From Bryobacterales bacterium (lineage in GTDB: Bacteria > Acidobacteriota > Terriglobia > Bryobacterales > Bryobacteraceae), in assembly GCA_003162425.1 (NCBI GenBank), contig PMOK01000284.1, positions 124,001-188,000 of the forward strand: DNA of 64,000 nt, in the 5' to 3' direction. Under the pieces are notes generated by a model, which saw nothing but the letters and a program-made list of their open reading frames with translations, had not been told where the DNA came from and made no database searches. The position numbers and the translations under genes are program-made. The number at the start of each line of letters is the position of its first letter. Within the stretch, counting starts at the first letter, position 1. Below, in pieces: positions 57,479 through 64,000 of the stretch.

Positions 57479-60130
57479 TCACGCTGCTATAGTCAACATC
57501 AGGTTCGGTTGGGCGGCGATTCCGCTGACCGTCAGGACCACGGGCTGGTCTCCGCCGCTGAGGCCGCTGGGAACCTGAACGTTGATCTGGTACAAGCCAG
57601 CCCCCACCAGTCCGGCGAAACTCACTGTGGCCGCCTGGCCGCCGATGGTCATTTGAAATGCGGCCAGGTTCGCGGCGGGATACGACTTACTGAAAACCAC
57701 GCCGTCCGGCGCCGCGGGGTTGGTGGGTCCCATGCCTGTTCCGTAAAACTCGATGATATCGCCGGCGCTCGCAGGGCGGCTGGTAGAACTCAGGGCGCCG
57801 ACTGCGGCCACGATGACGGAACCTCCGGCAAACAGCGCCACTGGATAAGATTTGCCATTGAGCTTGTACGCAAACAATCCCGGAGCAACCGGGTTGATCT
57901 GCATCGAGGTGGTCATGCCACCGCCGGGCATGGTCAATTCCAGATTCTGGATGCCCGCGGGGACGCCGGACGGCAGCAGGAAATTGACCTGCGTGGGACC
58001 GGCGTAGGCCACGTAGGCGTACCGGGATCCTACTTTCACCTTCACTTCGTTCAGCTCTGTCGGCAGCGTGGTGGTTGGCGCCCAGTTCACTGCGGGACCT
58101 TGGAATCCGGCGCCGATAATCGAAACGTATGAGCCGGGGGCGCAATTGGGTTGGAAACTTGCTCCCTGCACAACGCTAATGATTGACGGGGCACTGGTAG
58201 GTTCCGACGCTAAAGGCACGCCTCGAGACTCAAATGCATTGATACATTGAGTCACGACGTCAATCGGTCCTTCCGAGTTGGCGATTAGCGCCACATCGTA
58301 ACCTTCCCCCAGCCGCACCACGCACGTATTCAACTGCTGCGGGGGGTTCGACGTGTTTGTGAGTCCCCCATTTTTGTAATAATACGTGCCAAAGTTTCCC
58401 ACCACTTCTCCATCCCAGCCGATTAAGTCGTTGAACATCTCCGTTACTGCACTCGCCGGCAAAACCTTGGTACCCCGCATCGCGATCAGTATCTTGATCA
58501 ATTCCCGGACGCTCGAAATCCATCCGCCGGGAGCGACGAAAGTTAACGGGGTCCAGTAGTTTCCTGGGCGCGTATCCTGCGGACCGGAATATTGCAAAGT
58601 AGCGATATTTTGGGGATCGGGCGTTGCGTTAAAGATGGTCGGATCGATTCCTGCCGGCACGAGCACATTCTGGGTGACGTAGTCGACATAATCCATCCCG
58701 GACACCTCTTGGATAACCCCCTGCAGGATAGTGAAGTTTGTATTGTCGTAAAAGTACGTAACCCCGGGAGTTCCGGTAAGCGGCTGGGACAGATAGGAGG
58801 TGAGATAGCTCCAGATATCCGTGTAGGGAGCCGGCGGATTCAGCGGCCCTTCACCGGTTTGCTGCAGCATGCCGCTCTTCATCTCGGCAAGGTTGCGGAG
58901 GGTCACCACTTTGACGGAGGGGTCGGGAGTGGGCACTTGGTTCTGGATCAGGGGCCAGAAGGGAGTGTCGAGCGTGTACGTCGGATTTTGCACCAGCAGA
59001 ACTTCCAGCGCGATTCCCGTGATCGCTTTCGATACACTGGCCAGATTCATTCGGCTGTCCGGAGTATACGGCACGCTCGGATGATTTGACTCGTTTGCGC
59101 TGCGGGCGAATCCCTCGCCGTTGGCGATCACCGTACCGTTCAGGGCCACGGCGTAAGCGTAACCTTCGACAAACGGCGCCTCATTGGTTTCGAAGTAGTC
59201 ATCGAACGATGGGGCATTCGGATAAGCCGCCATCGCGGTCAAAACCATGCCGCCGGCGGATGCCTTCTGTGCGGTTGCGGTAAGCGCGTCCCAGTTCTGG
59301 TTGGAGACAAACTCGGAAGGCGTAACCTTGTTCAGCCAGCAACCGAGCATATCGCCGCTGGTCGGGTCGAACGCGATACCAGCCAGCGAGTTGCCGCTGA
59401 ATTTCCCGTTGACATCGGTAAAGAAAGTGTCCGCCGGCCCATAGTCGAGCAGATACCCGTCCTTGCTTGGAGCGAAGAGCGCCGAGTACATCGTACCGGC
59501 ATTCTGCGGATACGCCTGGATGCGCGTCATAAGCTGGCCTTGTGCGCTAAGGGTCTTCCACTGGGACGTAAGGTCGTTTAAACTGAGATCCCAAATCAAC
59601 GTCTGCCCGGCCGGTTTCGCGCTCGCGGCATTGGCCAGCCAGTAACCGGAGTAAGAAAGGTTTCCCAGTTCCCAGGCAATATTGAAATCCACTAACTTGT
59701 GCGTATTTTGAAGCTGGGTGAACATCTGCTGAAAAGCACTCGGGTCAGAGGTCTGAAAGAGTTGATAATTGCCTGTGCCTTTCTGATACGCACCATAGAA
59801 CCACGTGCGATTGAGATTCTGAATGGAGGTCATGGCGCTGAGCACATAACCGTTCTTGCTTTGAGCCTGTGTCCGCGCCGTGAAATCCGCCCAGGTTTCG
59901 GTGCGGACCAGTTGGACAGGTCCGGTGCCGGGAGCGAACATGGCGGCGAAGGTCGGCGTCAAGGTGGGAAACCCGGCCTGCGGTGTTGACAGCAGTTGCT
60001 TCAACAGCCACATTTTGTTACGGGTATCCTGCTGGGAAGGGTTAGGTTCCGCACCGCGCATAACCCGGGCAAGCTGACCCGGTGTCATGCCGGCTAATGC
60101 GCTAATGGCTATAAAATTTCGGCGGTTCAT
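57479..60130 (-). CDS. Serine hydrolase (beta-lactamase/PBP-like) with TIGR03437-type Solibacter C-terminal domain
   Basis: MNLASVSKAITGIALEVLL (SxxK); C-terminal GSYVSIIGAGFQGPAV...GDIIEFYGTGMGPTNPAAPDG...GLYQINVQVPSGLSGGDQPVVLTVSG. Confidence 0.9.
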   Translation of the reverse strand: MNRRNFIAISALAGMTPGQLARVMRGAEPNPSQQDTRNKMWLLKQLLSTPQAGFPTLTPTFAAMFAPGTGPVQLVRTETWADFTARTQAQSKNGYVLSAMTSIQNLNRTWFYGAYQKGTGNYQLFQTSDPSAFQQMFTQLQNTHKLVDFNIAWELGNLSYSGYWLANAASAKPAGQTLIWDLSLNDLTSQWKTLSAQGQLMTRIQAYPQNAGTMYSALFAPSKDGYLLDYGPADTFFTDVNGKFSGNSLAGIAFDPTSGDMLGCWLNKVTPSEFVSNQNWDALTATAQKASAGGMVLTAMAAYPNAPSFDDYFETNEAPFVEGYAYAVALNGTVIANGEGFARSANESNHPSVPYTPDSRMNLASVSKAITGIALEVLLVQNPTYTLDTPFWPLIQNQVPTPDPSVKVVTLRNLAEMKSGMLQQTGEGPLNPPAPYTDIWSYLTSYLSQPLTGTPGVTYFYDNTNFTILQGVIQEVSGMDYVDYVTQNVLVPAGIDPTIFNATPDPQNIATLQYSGPQDTRPGNYWTPLTFVAPGGWISSVRELIKILIAMRGTKVLPASAVTEMFNDLIGWDGEVVGNFGTYYYKNGGLTNTSNPPQQLNTCVVRLGEGYDVALIANSEGPIDVVTQCINAFESRGVPLASEPTSAPSIISVVQGASFQPNCAPGSYVSIIGAGFQGPAVNWAPTTTLPTELNEVKVKVGSRYAYVAYAGPTQVNFLLPSGVPAGIQNLELTMPGGGMTTSMQINPVAPGLFAYKLNGKSYPVALFAGGSVIVAAVGALSSTSRPASAGDIIEFYGTGMGPTNPAAPDGVVFSKSYPAANLAAFQMTIGGQAATVSFAGLVGAGLYQINVQVPSGLSGGDQPVVLTVSGIAAQPNLMLTIAA

Positions 60131-60189
60131 GAAGTGTTAAACTTACCACAATCCTTGATCGTGGTGATTCGCTAGATGCTATTTTGCTT

Positions 60190-60549
60190 GTTTTGTCGGG
60201 CACATTAAAAAGGTTCCCAACGCGCCCAATTGCCCCTTCGGCCTCAGCCTAATCGTTGAAGACTTCACTTGCCGTCTTTCCGGACCAGAGCGAGGAATTG
60301 TGACGACCGCAACCCGGTCAGGAGGAAAGCGATGAGTATGAACAGAATCGATATGGAAAAACCACGCCCTCGGAACTAGGTGTTCAGCAGGCGAAGGACA
60401 AGCGCACGGGCCGCCAAAGCCACGTAGTTCGACCTCCGATCTACGCCGCGAGTTACCCGCCTGGGACCGGTTCGAATCCATGTCGGGCTCCCCAGAAACA
60501 TTAAGGAATCTTGAGAGAACAATTCCGAAAACCGAGTTTTTGGGGAGCC
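60190..60549 (+). repeat. tRNA T-arm-like dispersed repeat copy
   Basis: GGTTCGAATCCATGTCGGGCTCCCCAGAAACATTAAGGAATC...AAAACCGAGTTTTTGGGGAGCC; terminal inverted repeat GGCTCCCCAGAAA / TTTTTGGGGAGCC. Confidence 0.75.
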
Positions 60550-60775
60550 ATTCAACAACTCCGTAGCTTTTGGACCCGAACGAGCAGCTCCTCTCGTTGG
60601 CGGAGGTAACTTGTCCCCATCCGCTCTCATCTGCCAGTAGCTTCGATCACATCCCGACGACAGGCGTAAGAGTAAGAAACATTACAACTAGGCTAGCTGC
60701 GAACATGCAAAGAGCCAGGCAAAATGTTGGCCATTTAACAGTTTCGCTGATTTCCTATGATACGATAGGCCCATC

Positions 60776-61352
60776 ATGAAAACTTTAGCTCTATTTGTAC
60801 TAGGACTCGGCGGTCTGAGCGTGTTTGCTATCAACGGACAAGCCGCACCGCTGGTCAACTCCCTAGCCTTCCCCTTCGGGAGGAATCATTAACTACAACG
60901 TTTGCTGCGACGTCCCCGGAACCTCTTTTTTGTCGACTGGAGATTTCATCACCTTCTACGACGCTGGAGAAGACCCCATCAACCTCTCCGGTGATATTGC
61001 CAACCCGCTGTTGTTCGACATCTCCACCAACCTGACCGATACTCCTGCTCCTGGACTAAGCCCTACCGATAATCCCACGATCAGCAATATAAGGTTTACT
61101 TATATCGGCGTGGCGAACCTCGGCGACGCGAATCTGGGTACCTTCTCGCTCCTGGACCCCTCTAACGGCCACCGTTCCGTCGACGAAGACGGCACAGCAC
61201 ACACCAGTGCCGGCGCCATCGAAAGTGTCAGCTCTGACATCGCACCTTCGCTTGTTGCCGCCACGCCTGAGCCTTCCGCATTGATCTACCTGGCAATGGG
61301 TTTTCTCGGCATGGTCGGATTTGCCCGCAAGCGCGCCCGCGCCGCTCGTTGA
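60776..61352 (+). pseudogene. PEP-CTERM sorting-domain protein, frameshifted after the signal peptide
   Basis: MKTLALFVLGLGGLSVFAINGQAAPLVNSLAFPFGRNH* then in another frame GGIINYNVCCDVPGTSFLSTGDFITFYDAGE...ATPEPSALIYLAMGFLGMVGFARKRARAAR. Confidence 0.75.
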
Positions 61353-61378
61353 TCCCGCTTTAGCCGCTGCTGTTTTTC

Positions 61379-61499
61379 GGCTCCCCAGCTATAGTTCACT
61401 ACACTGTGGCAAATCCGCGTGAGGTTTCTGTTGGTATCAAAGAAGCTAAGATCAACAGGTACCGAAGGGTTGTAGGCTTCGAATCCTACCTGGGGAGCC
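61379..61499 (+). ncRNA. Candidate structured RNA / tRNA-like element
   Basis: GGCTCCCCAG ... CTGGGGAGCC 10-bp closing stem; T-arm-like GTAGG-CTTCGAAT-CCTAC immediately before it; internal CTGTTG/CAACAG stem. Confidence 0.4.
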
Positions 61500-61706
61500 G
61501 CTTTACGTTCAGCTACTTGGGCAGAATCTTGAGCCTCACCGTGTACCGATACTGTTAACCCTTAATTACTGTCGTTGCTTTGGCTTGCCATCTTTGAGCT
61601 CTGGTGCGAGGGGGTCGAGTAAGACCGATCGCCTTCACGCTGGCGGTAGTGTCCTAAATCTGTGTGGGTCTTGGTGGCGGCCTCGCGAGTGCGGGCCGCC
61701 AGTGGA

Positions 61707-62831
61707 TCACGTGGCAGACTCCCGAGGGTCGAACAGCATCCTCTGCCCAGACGCCTCGGAGCGGCGGACGATTTTAAGAGCGTAATTGAAGGAAGCGTTC
61801 CGACCATATATCTCTTGAAGTTGTTTTCTGAGTTGTTCAATCGTGTCACACGTGCTGGCAATGCCGATGATCTTCCAGATGTGTTCGACCAGCTTTTTTA
61901 GCCCGTATTGCTCGCTCAGCCACTGGTGGTAATTTTGGCCATGCTGAGGTTTTGGTGCGTTCTGCCTTAACCATTCGGCTACGTCGGGATCTAGGTTCTC
62001 ATAAATGAACTCCATGACTAAATTACCCCAGTATTTCGGCCTGGAGTGCAGCGCACCTTGCCAGTTAGTGAGGCGTCCGAATTGTTCCCAGAGTTGGTCC
62101 GGAAATGTTTTTTCCCACTTGCGCATCTCTTCAGCCAAGAAGAGCCGAAGCTTCATTTCGAGAGCATCGCTGGCGCGTGCGTATTGATAGCCAGTAGCCT
62201 CATCTATCATGGCGATGAGGCCAACTTTGGCACACGCCGCAAGGAACATGGCGGCTTTGATAGCAATGACTCTCTGCCGATCCGTAGTCAGCGCATCGGC
62301 CTCGAAAGCGGCTACGTAGGCTTGACAGATCTCCACGAAGGTTTCGGCTGAGATGCCCCTCGTTCGGATATTGAAGGCGGCGGCTATCTCTCTTACTTCG
62401 AAATCAATCATCTGATCGCGGAAACCAGGAGGGACAAATCCCTTCAAGCCTTCAACGACCAGATACTGTTCGAGGTTTCCCCCACCCTTACCGTCCGTCA
62501 ACACTGCCGTCGCGGCAGCCCTTGTGATGACCCGCCTTCCATCGTCCAGCACATAACATGGAATTTCGGTCGACGATCCAATCTTCAAAACACCAGGCCA
62601 CCTAGCAACCGGCAAGTTATTGTTTCCAGTATCGTTTCCCTCCACAATCATGGGCTGGTAAGGGCCATTTTCACCACCAGCGGCAATGCTAGCTGCTTTT
62701 GCTTTTTTCCATCTCGCTTTTGCGGCGCTCCTAGCTAGCTCCTTGCGTCCTTCGATGCTAAGCTTTCCCATCCGACCCTTGCCACCAAGGGAAGCCCGCT
62801 CACTTGCAAACTGATCATCCTTTTCCGTCAT
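61707..62831 (-). CDS. P63C domain-containing protein
   Basis: RPKYWGNLVMEFIYENLDPDVAEWLRQNAPKPQHGQNYHQWLSEQYGLKKLVEHIWKIIGIA. Confidence 0.88.
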   Translation of the reverse strand: MTEKDDQFASERASLGGKGRMGKLSIEGRKELARSAAKARWKKAKAASIAAGGENGPYQPMIVEGNDTGNNNLPVARWPGVLKIGSSTEIPCYVLDDGRRVITRAAATAVLTDGKGGGNLEQYLVVEGLKGFVPPGFRDQMIDFEVREIAAAFNIRTRGISAETFVEICQAYVAAFEADALTTDRQRVIAIKAAMFLAACAKVGLIAMIDEATGYQYARASDALEMKLRLFLAEEMRKWEKTFPDQLWEQFGRLTNWQGALHSRPKYWGNLVMEFIYENLDPDVAEWLRQNAPKPQHGQNYHQWLSEQYGLKKLVEHIWKIIGIASTCDTIEQLRKQLQEIYGRNASFNYALKIVRRSEASGQRMLFDPRESAT

Positions 62832-62922
62832 GAAGCTAGCATAACCCAAATAAGCTGGCATAACAATTACTATTTTGTTGACATGCCAGCCTTGCCAGCT
62901 TGTACTTGGTCATGCAGCAAAA

Positions 62923-62956
62923 AGCCCCGATCAGCGCGTCAACGCTAACCGGGGCT
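62923..62956. other. Strong hairpin
   Basis: AGCCCCGATCAGCGCGTCAACGCTAACCGGGGCT: AGCCCCG/CGGGGCT with inner AGCG/CGCT. Confidence 0.7.
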
Positions 62957-63038
62957 GTAATCCGTACAGCCGAAGCCGCACAGATTCGCAATCTCAGTAT
63001 CCGGCTTTTGGCTGTGGAACTCAAGAGGAGATTCACAG

Positions 63039-63974
63039 ATGACTTGTCACAATTGCCGGATCGAATGCCAGAAGCACGGTAGAGACCGCAAGGGTAACCA
63101 GCGGTTCAAGTGCCAGCAGTGCTCCAAGACGTTTCTGGAACCTCGCGACAAGCCCCTTGACGGCATGTACCTGCCCATGGAGAAGGCCGAAACGATTGTC
63201 AAGATGTTGGTCGAGGGTGTCAGCGTCCGAAGTATTGAGCGGGTGACAGGAGTTCACCGCGACACAATCCTCCGGCTCCTGGTGAAGGCCGGTGAACGCT
63301 GCGAAAAACTATTAGGCGACAAGATTCGTAACGTGCCGGTGAAAGACGTCGAGCTTGATGAGATTTGGGGTTTTTGTTTCAAGAAGCAAAAAGCCCTTGA
63401 AGCTGGCGACGATCCGAACTTCGGAGATGCCTATACTTTCGTGGCTATCGAGCGTAATTCCAAACTGGTACTGAATTTCGCGCTCGGCAAGCGCGACCAG
63501 GCGACCACTAATATTTTCATTGAGGGATTACGGTTAGCAACGTCATCTCAACCGTTCCAGGTGAGCGCCGATGGATTTCCGGCCCACCCGTCCGCAATCG
63601 AGAACACCCTGAGTGACCGCGTAGACTTCGCCCAGCTCATCAAGGTTTACAGGGCCGCGCCGGAAGGTGAGCGCCGGTACTCTCCCGCCGAAGTAGTTTC
63701 GACGGAGCGAGTCCCAGTCATCGGCAATCCTGACCCTTCGAGAATCTGCACCAGCATCGTGGAGCGCGGCAACCTCACCATGCGGATGCAGATTCGTCGT
63801 CTGACGCGGCTAACGAATGCGTTCTCTAAAAAGTGGGAGAACCTTTGGGCCGCGTTGTGTTTGCATTTTGCGTGGTACAACTTCGTTCGCATTCATCGTT
63901 CATTGCGCGTGACGCCTGCGATGGAAGCGGGGATCGTGGATAGGGTATTAACGTTCGGAGATCTGCTACGGTGA
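63039..63974 (+). mobile_element. IS1-like DDE transposase with N-terminal zinc ribbon
   Basis: MTCHNCRIECQKHGRDRKGNQRFKCQQCSKTF; HTH VSVRSIERVTGVHRDTILRLL; C-terminal WENLWAALCLHFAWYNFVRIHRSLRVTPAMEAG. Confidence 0.8.
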
Positions 63975-64000
63975 AAAGGTGAAAAGCGCCTAGCTCATCA

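Overview
The window is bacterial chromosome. The TIGR03437-like C-terminal domain, the ADOP-type permease with PadR regulator, the PEP-CTERM protein and the ECF/CHAT genes suggest an acidobacterium of the Solibacter/Bryobacter type (inference). Ordinary content: a ribokinase/DUF507 pair, an ADOP permease, SDR genes with a divergent TetR regulator, a glycan-biosynthesis operon (about 45.4-52.8 kb), a cupredoxin-like/HD-GYP/outer-membrane operon, quinoprotein-like beta-propellers with a ferritin-like protein, a serine hydrolase with a Solibacter-type C-terminus, and a P63C-domain gene next to a transposase. The most interesting region is about 8-25 kb, which holds three radical SAM genes and several candidate RiPP precursors. 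(i) A Y-x(10)-GDL radical SAM/SPASM maturase sits beside four tandem DUF1843-type peptides. (ii) Divergent from these is an apparent operon: a B12-type RiPP radical SAM C-methyltransferase, a PRTase + AMMECR1-like + helical-repeat fusion protein, a 143-aa Lys/Arg-rich protein with eight [V/I]-x-E-[V/I/M]-A-P repeats that looks like an undescribed multi-core precursor, and an MntP-like membrane protein. (iii) An ECF sigma / anti-sigma / TPR-CHAT protease module is followed by a small peptide and a third radical SAM gene. Other points: dispersed tRNA-T-arm-like repeats, two of which flank the serine hydrolase; a nested inverted repeat (REPIN-like); a strong TetR operator; and two genes broken by single frameshifts. 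All calls come from reading the sequence and ORF translations; no searches were run.
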